A DNA stretch of 64,000 bases from Marinisporobacter sp. (GTDB taxonomy: Bacteria; Bacillota; Clostridia; Peptostreptococcales; Thermotaleaceae): the NCBI GenBank assembly GCA_025210525.1, contig JAOARP010000054.1, positions 36,325 to 100,324 of the forward strand. The letters are read 5' to 3'. Positions 1-7,511 of this stretch are shown here, piece by piece. Position numbers and translations under genes: made by a program. Positions within the stretch are counted from its first letter, which is position 1. Each line of letters begins with the position of its first letter. A model generated the notes under the pieces. That model was given only the letters and a program-made list of their open reading frames with translations. It ran no database searches and was not told the DNA's origin.

Positions 1-956
1 ATAGGACTACTTTGATTCTAGATATTTTTGCTCAAAGGGCTCAATCAAGGGAAGGAAAATTACAGGTAGAGTTGGCGCAACTTCGATATAGATTACCAAG
101 ACTTATAGGACTTGGTAAATCCTTATCAAGAACAGGGGCTGGAATTGGTACTAGAGGACCTGGGGAGAAAAAACTAGAGCTCGATCGAAGGCATATTTTA
201 GATAGAATTAGTGATATAAAAGGGCAACTTGGAGAAATAAAGAAAAATAGAGAAGTTCAGAGAAAGCAGAGAAAGAAAAATGAAATGCCGGTTGTAGCAT
301 TAGTGGGATATACGAATGCTGGAAAATCTACATTGATGAATAAGCTTATTACAATGACAAGTTCTTCAGAAGAAAAGGAAGTATACGCGAAGGACATGCT
401 GTTTGCTACATTAGATACTTCTCATAGAAAAATTATCCTTCCAAGTAAAGAAGAATTTATTTTGATTGATACAGTAGGATTTGTAAGTAAATTACCTCAT
501 TCATTGATAGAAGCTTTTAAAGCAACCCTGGAGGAAGTAGAGGAGGCAGATTTACTTTTACATATTGTAGATGCAACGAATCAAGATCATGATATGCAGA
601 TGAAAGTTACAAAACAAGTATTAGAGGAGTTAAATGTAAAAGATAAGCCAATTCTTCTTATATTCAATAAAATAGATCAGGTTGAAAGCATGTATATACC
701 TTGTGGTGAAGACATCCTGCACTTATCAGCAGTAGAAGGTATAGGGGTAGAGGATTTAATGATTAAAATTAAAGAAAAAATATTTTCTCATATGAAGAAT
801 GTAGAATTACTTATTCCCTATGATCGAGGGGATATTGTATCCTATTTATGTGATAAGACGAAAGTAGATCAATGTGAATATAGAGAAGATGGTGTTTTTA
901 TTAAAAGTAGCTTAGGTCTTATAGATTATAATAAGTACGAAAAATATTTGGTTTAA
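1..956 (+). CDS. hflX: GTPase HflX, 5' end cut off by the window edge
   Basis: The reading frame is open through the left edge (a TTG at 12 is internal), so this is the C-terminal three quarters of HflX, a ribosome-associated GTPase that splits or rescues stalled 70S ribosomes. Counting residues from position 12, the HflX-type linker with TGAGIGTRGPGE lies at 41-52, the G1 loop GYTNAGKS at 99-106, DTVG (G3) at 153-156 and NKID (G4) at 219-222. A C-terminal alpha/beta extension follows the G domain. The family is usually a little over 400 residues, so roughly 100 N-terminal residues lie outside the window. The next gene starts 18 bases downstream and is probably co-transcribed. Confidence 0.95.
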   Translation, partial: RTTLILDIFAQRAQSREGKLQVELAQLRYRLPRLIGLGKSLSRTGAGIGTRGPGEKKLELDRRHILDRISDIKGQLGEIKKNREVQRKQRKKNEMPVVALVGYTNAGKSTLMNKLITMTSSSEEKEVYAKDMLFATLDTSHRKIILPSKEEFILIDTVGFVSKLPHSLIEAFKATLEEVEEADLLLHIVDATNQDHDMQMKVTKQVLEELNVKDKPILLIFNKIDQVESMYIPCGEDILHLSAVEGIGVEDLMIKIKEKIFSHMKNVELLIPYDRGDIVSYLCDKTKVDQCEYREDGVFIKSSLGLIDYNKYEKYLV

Positions 957-974
957 CTGAAATGGAGCAATCCT

Positions 975-1649
975 ATGGAAAAAGGGAATGGTTTGAGTTT
1001 ATCGTGGAATCATATTGATCTAGAAAAAGATTATATGATTACTTATCTTTTATATGGGGAAGGAAAAAGTATTGAATTGATTGCTAAGATTAGAAATATG
1101 AATGTGGAAAAGGTAAAAAAGCAAATTGTTTTAGCAAAATCAGAAATAATTTCCTTAAAAATAGAAGAAAAGTCTATATTAGAGAAAATGTTAGAACTTT
1201 CAAAACCAGAGAGAACTAAAATGATTTCAAGTATGTCTAGTGAAGAGAAAAAAAGTCTAGCTAAAGAAATTTATTATAGATATGATGATATAAAAAATGC
1301 AGAAGATAAGATGATTGTAATTTGGATTATTGGTGAGTTAGGAATAAAGAAATTACTTCCTATTATTTATAAGGATATAAAGCATCCTCATGGAAATGTT
1401 AGGAGAATGATTTGTTCTGCTATTAATAAAATTGGAGATACTAGTGGAGTAAAATATCTTTATAAAGCTTTAATAGATCCTAAACCACAAGTAAGACAAT
1501 ATGCTGCAAAGGCACTAGGAAAAATAGGAGATGAAAAATCTATCATAAAAATAAAGGGGCTTTTAGGGAAGCCTAATGAAAAAAAATATGTGAAAGATGC
1601 ATTTTATGAAGCTATTGATCATATAAAGAAGAGACTAGAAAATTCTTAA
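975..1649 (+). CDS. HEAT-repeat protein with N-terminal helix-turn-helix-like segment
   Basis: A 224-residue soluble protein. Residues 20-65 look like a small helix-turn-helix module (YLLYGEGKSIELIAKIRN), and the second half contains helical pairs of the HEAT/PBS-lyase type (HGNVRRMICSAINKIGD, then PQVRQYAAKALGKIGD, then a weaker third unit). HEAT repeats normally form a protein-binding solenoid; no catalytic motif is visible. A GGAG ribosome binding site sits about eight bases before the ATG, only 18 bases after hflX, so it is likely in that operon. The last four bases overlap the 3' end of the opposing DUF3189 gene. The exact role is unknown. Confidence 0.8.
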   Translation: MEKGNGLSLSWNHIDLEKDYMITYLLYGEGKSIELIAKIRNMNVEKVKKQIVLAKSEIISLKIEEKSILEKMLELSKPERTKMISSMSSEEKKSLAKEIYYRYDDIKNAEDKMIVIWIIGELGIKKLLPIIYKDIKHPHGNVRRMICSAINKIGDTSGVKYLYKALIDPKPQVRQYAAKALGKIGDEKSIIKIKGLLGKPNEKKYVKDAFYEAIDHIKKRLENS

Positions 1650-2110
1650 TGAAGGATTTTCTTAGTCTCTTCTACTACTTTAACAATATCTTCATAGGCA
1701 GATAAAGTGCCATATGCTACAATAGGTCTTCCAAATTTAACCCATTTTAATCTTCTAGAGCTAAAGCCACCTATACGCATTAAGTTATTTACACAGGGTA
1801 AGGTATCTACCAACAATAGATCTTCTTTCCTCTGATTTAATATTTTCCACATATCATGGATACATGGAATGACGATATGAGGGACAAATTGTCTCCCCAG
1901 GGTGTATACTTTGTTTCCTAGCTCATCTGTACCCCTACAAAATATTTTACCACCATCTGTTTTTTCTAAAGTATCAAAAAAGGGGATATTTAATAAGTCA
2001 TGTGTGCTAGGAATATGATTTGTTGGCAACATATTTAGATGAATGGCAGCAGCTGTACAGGATGAATGACAGCCACCTACGCAGTGATAGATAATGTGCA
2101 GAAAAATCAC
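1646..2110 (-). CDS. DUF3189 family protein
   Basis: A 154-residue protein that I recognise as DUF3189 from its N-terminal signature YHCVGGCHSS followed by TAAAIHL. This is a Clostridia/Bacilli family of unknown biochemistry. The signature is rich in Cys and His, which could suggest metal or nucleotide binding, but that is inference. It is convergent with the HEAT-repeat gene (four-base overlap) and divergent from the Nudix gene. The 206-base gap upstream, up to 2316, is very AT-rich and contains the Nudix promoter. Confidence 0.75.
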   Translation of the reverse strand: MIFLHIIYHCVGGCHSSCTAAAIHLNMLPTNHIPSTHDLLNIPFFDTLEKTDGGKIFCRGTDELGNKVYTLGRQFVPHIVIPCIHDMWKILNQRKEDLLLVDTLPCVNNLMRIGGFSSRRLKWVKFGRPIVAYGTLSAYEDIVKVVEETKKILH

Positions 2111-2248
2111 CTCACAGATTGTTTTTGTTAGTATATGTGGAAAAAGTATTAATTATTATTAGGAATAATACATAAATTATATTGAGAGAGAAATAATACC
2201 TAATATAAGAGTTGATATAACAAAATTTTAAAAATTTTCAGAATACTA

Positions 2249-2277
2249 TTGAAAAAACAGCATGTATAAGGTATGAT
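2249..2277 (+). promoter_or_regulatory. Probable sigma-A promoter of the Nudix gene
   Basis: TTGAAA at 2249-2254 and TATGAT at 2272-2277 are separated by exactly 17 bases, 40 bases upstream of the Nudix start codon. Confidence 0.55.
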
Positions 2278-2316
2278 AATAATATATCATATATAATATG
2301 AAGGGAGGAATGCCCC

Positions 2317-2748
2317 ATGCTTTTTAGAAATTGCGCTGGAGGGGTAGTGTTTTTTGATGATAAGGTTTTGCTTTTAAAAAATGAAAAGGATCAATGGGTA
2401 TTACCAAAAGGTGTAATTCGTGATAGGAATCTTTCAAGAGATGTAGCTTTAGCTCGTGTTAAAGAAGAAACGGGTGTTGAAGCTGAAATTATCTCATGTG
2501 TGGGAGAAACTTGTTACGAATTTTTTTCTATGAGTAGACAAAAGCCAGTTTGTAATGAAATAACGTGGTACTTAATGAGGGCATTAGAAGATGAGTATCA
2601 ATTAAATGAAGCATTAGAATTTAAAGAGATTGGTTTTTTTGATATGGATGAAGCATTAAACATGATTACACATAATCAAGATAAATCTTTGGTCAATCTT
2701 TCATATAAAAAATATAAAGCCATGTTTGTTGAAGAAATGATGGTATAA
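2317..2748 (+). CDS. Nudix-fold protein with an eroded Nudix box
   Basis: 143 residues with the Nudix fold order: an N-terminal strand (NCAGGVVFFDDKVLLLKN), then WVLPKGVIRD and a KEETGVEAEI helix. In the classical box GX5EX7REUXEEXGU the first Glu is Asn here, and the RE pair is Ala-Arg; only the final EE and G remain. Two of the metal-binding glutamates are therefore kept and one is lost, so hydrolytic activity may be altered or absent. I believe close relatives in Clostridia carry a similar change, which would make it a subfamily trait, not decay. A strong ribosome binding site (AAGGGAGG) precedes the ATG. A perfect terminator hairpin overlaps the stop codon, so the gene is probably monocistronic. 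Confidence 0.8.
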   Translation: MLFRNCAGGVVFFDDKVLLLKNEKDQWVLPKGVIRDRNLSRDVALARVKEETGVEAEIISCVGETCYEFFSMSRQKPVCNEITWYLMRALEDEYQLNEALEFKEIGFFDMDEALNMITHNQDKSLVNLSYKKYKAMFVEEMMV

Positions 2749-2787
2749 TAATAGAAGAGTAGTCTTAACTACTCTTCTATTATTTTG
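2747..2787 (+). terminator. Rho-independent terminator after the Nudix gene
   Basis: A perfect 17-bp stem (2747-2763 with 2768-2784), a four-base loop and a short T-run. It begins inside the stop codon. Confidence 0.85.
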
Positions 2788-2800
2788 GGGAGGGAAAGGA

Positions 2801-3460
2801 ATGACCAAAAGATACAAAACAATACTTCAATATGCTGAAGTAGAACATATTATTGAAAAATCAAGATTTATTGGGTATGCAAAGCCTGTAGAAACGGAGG
2901 AAGAGGCAGTAGCTTTTGTAGAAGAGATAAAACTGCTACATAAAAATGCAACACATAATGTACCTAGTTTTATAATAGGAAAAAAGAATGAAATACAAAG
3001 ATACAGCGATGATGGAGAGCCAGCAGGAACTGCAGGTGTACCTATTTTAGATATGCTCAAAAAAGAAGAGATCAAAAATGTTGTTATTGTAGTTACTAGA
3101 TATTTTGGAGGAATTAAGCTAGGAACAGGTGGCTTAGTTCGAGCATATACAAAGACAGCAAAACTAGCATTAAATGAAGCTAAGGTCATAGACAAAGCTT
3201 TGTATGACTTGATCAAAATAAGAATAGATTATTCTATGCTTGGAAAAGTACAAAATGAAATATTAAATAATGGATATACCATAAAAGATACTGTATTTGA
3301 TGATGCTGTAAATATGTACATATATTCTCCTGTAGATGAAAGTGAACAGGTTATGAAAATTATTCAAAACATCACTAGCGCAAAAGCTGAGATAGCTATC
3401 CAAGATACTTTATATCTTGATGAATTAGATGGGAAGATTATAAAAGAATCACTAGAATAA
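2801..3460 (+). CDS. yigZ: YigZ/IMPACT family protein
   Basis: 219 residues, the normal family length. The N-terminal UPF0029/IMPACT domain carries the signature YSDDGEPAGTAG followed by TRYFGGIKLGTGGLVRAY; the C-terminal part is the DUF1949 ferredoxin-like domain. Members (YigZ in E. coli, YvyE in Bacillus) are suggested to bind RNA or elongation-factor-like partners and act in translation control, but the molecular reaction is not established. GGGAGG precedes the ATG. It lies between two terminators and so is likely a single-gene unit. Confidence 0.93.
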   Translation: MTKRYKTILQYAEVEHIIEKSRFIGYAKPVETEEEAVAFVEEIKLLHKNATHNVPSFIIGKKNEIQRYSDDGEPAGTAGVPILDMLKKEEIKNVVIVVTRYFGGIKLGTGGLVRAYTKTAKLALNEAKVIDKALYDLIKIRIDYSMLGKVQNEILNNGYTIKDTVFDDAVNMYIYSPVDESEQVMKIIQNITSAKAEIAIQDTLYLDELDGKIIKESLE

Positions 3461-3490
3461 AAGTCGTGCTATTTAGTATGACTTTTATTT
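3457..3490. terminator. Bidirectional terminator between yigZ and the TauE genes
   Basis: ATAAAAGTC (3457-3465) pairs with GACTTTTAT (3480-3488), with T-runs on both strands. It serves the converging yigZ and half-size TauE genes. Confidence 0.75.
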
Positions 3491-3828
3491 TTGTAAAAAA
3501 ATTCATAGACGCCCATAAACAATAAAAAAACACCGAAAAATTTTCTAAGGAGATTTGCAGGAAGATTCACAGCAAGAAATGAACCTAAAATAGATCCTAA
3601 AGCACCTAAAAGAATTAAAGGAAGGCTAATAGAGGTTTCAACATTTTTATTTTTTATATGGGTAATAAGGGCAATAGAGGCTACAGGAATGAAAGATAAT
3701 AAGTTTATACCTTGAGCTTGTTGTTGGGTCAGAGTTGTAAATAGAATGAGAGCGGGGATTAAAATAGTTCCTCCTCCAATGCCCATTCCCCCTACAATCC
3801 CTGATAAAAAACCGATTAAGATTAACAT
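3469..3828 (-). CDS. Half-size TauE/SafE (TSUP) membrane protein, second of a pair
   Basis: 119 residues, about half of a normal TauE/SafE transporter (about 250 residues, two repeats of four helices). It contains one repeat: the glycine-rich loop GGMGIGGGTILIPAL after the first helix and three further hydrophobic segments. The family exports sulfite, sulfoacetate or other organosulfur anions. Its start overlaps the end of the preceding half-size gene by seven bases with its own GGATGGTG ribosome binding site, so the two products are probably made together and form a heterodimer equal to one full transporter. The substrate is unknown; neighbouring cysK makes a sulfur compound possible. Confidence 0.8.
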   Translation of the reverse strand: MLILIGFLSGIVGGMGIGGGTILIPALILFTTLTQQQAQGINLLSFIPVASIALITHIKNKNVETSISLPLILLGALGSILGSFLAVNLPANLLRKFFGVFLLFMGVYEFFYKNKSHTK

Positions 3829-4190
3829 GAAAACACCATCCTTATAGCAGCAATGATCATGAAAATTGCGAAAATTTTTCTGAGTAAATAGGAAGGAAGC
3901 TTTGATAATAGCTTTGCACCAATATATCCTCCTACGATACCACCTATCATAATTTTTAATGTAACATCTAAAACAATAATACCCTGTGTTATATACACAA
4001 AAGAGCTTATAAGGGCAAGGGGAAGGATTATAGAGATAGTTGTAGCATGGGCTTTATGTTGTTCTATCCCTAGTAAAAAAAACATCCCAGGAACTAATAA
4101 GGTTCCTCCACCGGAGCCGAATAAACCATTAATTAGACCTGCTGTAAAGCCTAATAAGATAAATTTTAAGCTAAATATATTTTTTTTCAT
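3822..4190 (-). CDS. Half-size TauE/SafE (TSUP) membrane protein, first of a pair
   Basis: 122 residues with four predicted membrane helices and the family loop GLFGSGGGTLLVPG near residue 22. It is homologous to, but clearly different from, the adjacent 119-residue protein, as expected of the N- and C-terminal halves of an ordinary TauE/SafE protein. There is no frameshifted fusion: each has its own start, ribosome binding site and stop. It is transcribed away from cysK. The intergenic region to cysK is 158 bases. Confidence 0.8.
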   Translation of the reverse strand: MKKNIFSLKFILLGFTAGLINGLFGSGGGTLLVPGMFFLLGIEQHKAHATTISIILPLALISSFVYITQGIIVLDVTLKIMIGGIVGGYIGAKLLSKLPSYLLRKIFAIFMIIAAIRMVFSC

Positions 4191-4274
4191 TTTCTCACCT
4201 GCAGGATTTAATATTTAGATAATAAAGTTGATTGTAGTATAGTTTTTGTTAATATAAATCATTTTATAAGTATA

Positions 4275-4303
4275 TTGACGAAAATATGAATATATTATAA
4301 AAT
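4275..4303 (+). promoter_or_regulatory. Probable promoter of cysK
   Basis: TTGACG at 4275-4280 and TAAAAT at 4298-4303, spaced 17 bases. I found no S-box or T-box leader: only about 45 bases separate the -10 from the start codon. Confidence 0.55.
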
Positions 4304-4348
4304 AAATACATAAATTCCGATAAGAAAACTATGAATTGGAGGCTTGTT

Positions 4349-5272
4349 ATGAGAGTTGTAAATAATATCACAGAATTAATAGGAAATACGCCTATGATTA
4401 AATTAAATAAGTTAGTTGGAAAAGAAGACGCAGAAGTATATCTTAAATTAGAATTCTTTAACCCAGGAAGTAGTGTAAAGGATAGAATTGCTTTAAATAT
4501 GATTGAAACAGCTGAGAAAGAGGGAAAACTAAAAAAAGATTCAGTTATCGTAGAACCAACTAGTGGAAATACTGGAATAGGTCTTGCTATGATTGGGGCT
4601 GCAAAAGGTTATAAAGTAATTCTTGTTATGCCAGAGACTATGAGTATAGAAAGAAGAAAATTACTAAAAGCTTTTGGTGCTGAAGTTGTACTTACAGATG
4701 GAGCCAAGGGAATGAATGGAGCTATTGATAAGGCAAATGAAATTGTAAATAGTAATCCATCTTATTTTATGCCTCAGCAATTTGAAAACCCAACAAATCC
4801 AGAAGCCCATAGAAATACTACAGGATTAGAAATTTTAAAACAAATGAATAATGAATTTGATATGTTGATTGCTGGAGTAGGTACAGGAGGAACAATTACT
4901 GGAATTGGAGAGGCTATTAAGGAAGAAATAAAAGATGTAAAAGTAGTGGCGATTGAGCCAAAAAATTCTTCAGTCCTTTCAGGAAATGAAGCTGGTCCTC
5001 ATAAAATTCAAGGGATTGGAGCAGGCTTCATTCCTAAAATCTTGAATCAAGATATTATTGATGAAATTATTCAAATAGAAGATGAAGATGCAATGAAAAT
5101 GGCAAGAAGAGTTCCTGTTGAAGAAGGTATTTTAGTTGGAATTTCATCAGGAGCAGCTATTTTTGGAGCTATACAAAAAGCTAAAGAATTAGGAAAAGGA
5201 AAAAAAATAGTAGTAATCATACCAAGCTATGGAGAAAGATATTTAAGTACGCCGTTGTTTGATTTTGAATAA
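4349..5272 (+). CDS. cysK: Cysteine synthase (O-acetylserine sulfhydrylase)
   Basis: 307 residues of a PLP-dependent beta-family enzyme that makes cysteine from O-acetylserine and sulfide. Visible are the N-terminal [10 protein letters not shown], the PLP lysine in GSSVKDRIA, the substrate loop PTSGNTGIG, the phosphate-binding [10 protein letters not shown] and the C-terminal GISSGAA segment. I chose the ATG at 4349 because GGAGG lies at 4338-4342; the ATG at 4331 has no such site. It has its own promoter and terminator. Confidence 0.95.
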   Translation: MRVVNNITELIGNTPMIKLNKLVGKEDAEVYLKLEFFNPGSSVKDRIALNMIETAEKEGKLKKDSVIVEPTSGNTGIGLAMIGAAKGYKVILVMPETMSIERRKLLKAFGAEVVLTDGAKGMNGAIDKANEIVNSNPSYFMPQQFENPTNPEAHRNTTGLEILKQMNNEFDMLIAGVGTGGTITGIGEAIKEEIKDVKVVAIEPKNSSVLSGNEAGPHKIQGIGAGFIPKILNQDIIDEIIQIEDEDAMKMARRVPVEEGILVGISSGAAIFGAIQKAKELGKGKKIVVIIPSYGERYLSTPLFDFE

Positions 5273-5282
5273 TATTTATGAC

Positions 5283-5320
5283 ATAAAGGCATAGTCATAG
5301 GTGACTATGCCTTTATATAT
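5283..5320 (+). terminator. Terminator after cysK
   Basis: 15-bp arms 5283-5297 and 5302-5316 around a short loop, rich in A/T at the base. Confidence 0.8.
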
Positions 5321-5332
5321 GGAACCTTTTTG

Positions 5333-5341
5333 TGGTATAAT
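5333..5341 (+). promoter_or_regulatory. Extended -10 promoter of nadE
   Basis: TGG-TATAAT at 5333-5341 matches the TGn extended -10 form. No convincing -35 box is seen, and the ATG is about 45 bases downstream. Confidence 0.5.
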
Positions 5342-5385
5342 ATGTAATAGTTTTAATGAATTTATGAGGAAAGGAAAGATCTTGC

Positions 5386-6141
5386 ATGAATAGAAGCATA
5401 CAGGAAAAAATTGATTTAACCGTAAATTGGCTAAGAGAAAAAGTAGAGGAATCTAACACAAAAGGATTAGTAGTAGGAATATCAGGAGGAATTGATTCGG
5501 CTTTGGTAGCTTATTTAATAAAAAGAGCATTTCCTAATAATTCTTTGGGAGTGATCTTACCTTGTAAGAGCCATTCTAAAGATCGATTAGATGCTTTAGA
5601 AGTTGCTAAAGGTTGTGAAATAGAGCATGTTGAAGTAGAACTAAGTGAAGTTCATGATCAATTATTTAGCAATGTAAAGAGTACAATGGAAAACAAAAAA
5701 TTAGTAGATGAAAATAATAGTTTAAGATTAAGTGATGCAAATTTAAGAGCAAGGCTTCGTATGAGCACAATTTATTGTGTGGCAAATTCATTAAATTATC
5801 TTGTTGTAGGAACAGATAATGCGGCAGAAGTACATACTGGATATTTCACAAAATATGGAGATGGTGGAGTGGATATTTTACCTATTGCTAATTTACTAAA
5901 AAGAGAGGTTTATGAATGGTCAAGGTACTTAGGTGTTCCACAAACTGTTATAGATAGAGCACCATCGGCTGGTCTTTGGGAAGGACAAACTGATGAGAAA
6001 GAAATGGGAACAACTTATGATATGGTAGATGATTTACTTGAAGGAAAAGAGATTCCGAAAAAAGATCAAGAAATTATTGAAAGATTATACAAGCGTTCTG
6101 AGCATAAAAGAAAGATGCCTGATGCACCATCTAGATTCTAA
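5386..6141 (+). CDS. nadE: NAD synthetase, ammonia-dependent type
   Basis: 251 residues covering only the synthetase domain, without the N-terminal nitrilase-like glutaminase, so it should use free ammonia to amidate deamido-NAD+ (last step of NAD synthesis). The P-loop SGGIDSALV is at about residue 34-42; the conserved GTDNAAE is near residue 145, and PSAGLWEGQTDE-type and C-terminal KR-rich segments follow. AGGAAAGGA precedes the ATG. It is probably monocistronic, with a terminator at once after the stop. Confidence 0.95.
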   Translation: MNRSIQEKIDLTVNWLREKVEESNTKGLVVGISGGIDSALVAYLIKRAFPNNSLGVILPCKSHSKDRLDALEVAKGCEIEHVEVELSEVHDQLFSNVKSTMENKKLVDENNSLRLSDANLRARLRMSTIYCVANSLNYLVVGTDNAAEVHTGYFTKYGDGGVDILPIANLLKREVYEWSRYLGVPQTVIDRAPSAGLWEGQTDEKEMGTTYDMVDDLLEGKEIPKKDQEIIERLYKRSEHKRKMPDAPSRF

Positions 6142-6144
6142 CAG

Positions 6145-6172
6145 AAGACACCTATTTAAGGGTGTCTTTTTA
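6145..6172 (+). terminator. Terminator after nadE
   Basis: AAGACACC pairs with GGTGTCTT, followed by T-rich sequence. Confidence 0.75.
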
Positions 6173-6218
6173 AAATTGATGATGTATAATATTTTAAAAA
6201 AGACAAATAATATTATTG

Positions 6219-6308
6219 TACAGGACGATAGGGAAAGGGAAGTCTTAGGATTTAGTCCAATTTTGTATCTGGCAAATGTCTTAAAGATCTTTCTCTATTG
6301 TTCCTGTA
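6219..6308. repeat. 90-bp element with 19/20-bp imperfect terminal inverted repeats (MITE-like or structured RNA)
   Basis: Left arm 6219-6237 and right arm 6289-6308 are inverted copies: 17 of 19 aligned bases are identical, with one extra base, and both mismatches would be G-T wobble pairs in RNA. Each end begins with TA followed by CAGGA, which would suit an IS630/Tc1-type TA target duplication. The 51-base interior shows no good reading frame. It lies between the terminators of nadE and the lipoprotein gene. A mobile remnant and a structured transcript are both possible. Confidence 0.4.
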
Positions 6309-6322
6309 TTTTTATGTAAAAA

Positions 6323-6351
6323 ACAAGCATCATTTTTTATATGATGCTTTT
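6323..6351. terminator. Terminator of the lipoprotein gene (reverse strand), possibly bidirectional
   Basis: AAGCATCAT (6325-6333) pairs with ATGATGCTT (6341-6349); on the reverse strand it is followed by GTTTTTT. Confidence 0.75.
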
Positions 6352-7318
6352 ATGAGGTAGATTTAGCTAAATCATCCATCATTAACATGATGTTTTTCAT
6401 AACAATACTTGCATTAATTCGAATAAGATACATATCTTTTTTAGCAATAGACTTTTCTAAATTGATTACAGATGCATCAAATTTATCAGCAGTGGCTTTT
6501 GCTTTCTTTTCTATTAGATTAGATTTTAGGGTTTGTCCTTGCTCTTTAATTTGATTTAGATTTTCTTGACACATAGGATAGTTTTCCATAGCTGCTTGTA
6601 ATACGATATTTCTTGTAAGATATTTTAATGTATATACTGTAGGTGGAACTTCTTTTTTAAAATAGGGCATAAATTTAGGTAAATAAGAAGTAAGCTTATT
6701 AGCAGTAGTCATTGTACCAAAATAGTTTTGCTCAATTCCATGTTTGGTTAATGAATCTAGTGTTTCTTCAAATTCTGTAATAATATCAGGAGAAACACTC
6801 GCTGCTGTTAATTGTGGCTCTAAGACATTCCACTTATTGTGTATGCCTACAATAGTCTCATTGATTTTTTTCCATGTTTCAGCAATATCTTTTGGAGGTT
6901 TTTCGACTTGATTTTCATCAGAAGTTACTTTTTCTTTTTTTAATAATTCTGTGAGGATACTTTCTTCAATAGCTTTAGGTTTTGGCTTTTCTTCTTCTTG
7001 TTGTTGAGAATCTTTACTAGGTTTTTCTTGTTTCTTTTGATCTTGATTGTTTTCTTGAGCCATTTGCATTTTTTCCATCTTTTCTTTTTCTTTGATATTT
7101 TTTTGTTCCACAATGACTCTTTGAAAGTAGGGGACCATATCTGCTGTATTCATAATTTTTAATGCATCCTTTTCGATTTCCTCTACTACTTTAGGTAAAG
7201 GTTTTGGCTCGTTTTCAGATTTAGCACTTGGCTTTTGAGGTTTTTTTGAACAGGAAGCAGAAGAAAAAATGATAAAAAGAGTCATAAGTAAAAGAATATG
7301 TTTTTTTAATATTTTCAT
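6350..7318 (-). CDS. Predicted lipoprotein of unknown function
   Basis: 322 residues. A hydrophobic signal (LLLMTLFIIFSSA) ends in the lipobox SASC, so Cys23 should be lipidated and the protein anchored outside the cytoplasmic membrane. Residues 25-160 are low-complexity and rich in Lys, Glu, Gln and Pro, with coiled-coil character. The rest is mostly alpha-helical with no motif that I recognise. It stands alone between a terminator and the 193-base gap upstream of its start. The function is unknown; a cell-envelope role is only inference. Confidence 0.75.
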   Translation of the reverse strand: MKILKKHILLLMTLFIIFSSASCSKKPQKPSAKSENEPKPLPKVVEEIEKDALKIMNTADMVPYFQRVIVEQKNIKEKEKMEKMQMAQENNQDQKKQEKPSKDSQQQEEEKPKPKAIEESILTELLKKEKVTSDENQVEKPPKDIAETWKKINETIVGIHNKWNVLEPQLTAASVSPDIITEFEETLDSLTKHGIEQNYFGTMTTANKLTSYLPKFMPYFKKEVPPTVYTLKYLTRNIVLQAAMENYPMCQENLNQIKEQGQTLKSNLIEKKAKATADKFDASVINLEKSIAKKDMYLIRINASIVMKNIMLMMDDLAKSTS

Positions 7319-7466
7319 ACCATCACCTCTAGAATAGTATTTCCATAGTATGTTTAAAGCATACTGTAAAAGTTAAATTGCGACAAAGTAAAGCTATATC
7401 TATACTAGAAGTGATGAATAATTATTGTGATCATATATAAGAACTGATGATGTAATCAATAGGGAT

Positions 7467-7502
7467 AAAAAAAGATGAACCTGTAGGCTCATCTTTTTTT
7501 AA
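7467..7502. terminator. Terminator of gltS
   Basis: Inverted repeat with GATGA-CC / GG-TCATC core flanked by A7 and T9 runs, so it can work on both strands; gltS ends at 7512 on the reverse strand. Confidence 0.8.
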
Positions 7503-7511
7503 AAAGTTTTT

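Noticed and set aside
2827..3216. Long reading frame antisense to yigZ, and similar antisense frames over gltS, prmA, dnaJ and nfeD
   Set aside because: They mirror the codon periodicity of the real gene, lack ribosome binding sites and resemble no family.
4191..4348. S-box or T-box riboswitch before cysK
   Set aside because: The leader after the promoter is too short and lacks conserved riboswitch motifs or an anti-terminator.
6029..6319. Reading frame overlapping the end of nadE
   Set aside because: It runs through the nadE terminator and the inverted-repeat element and has no ribosome binding site.
6181..6350. 6S RNA or another named structural RNA in the nadE-lipoprotein gap
   Set aside because: The paired arms are only about 19 bases with a 51-base loop; the central bubble and closing-stem layout of 6S RNA is not seen.
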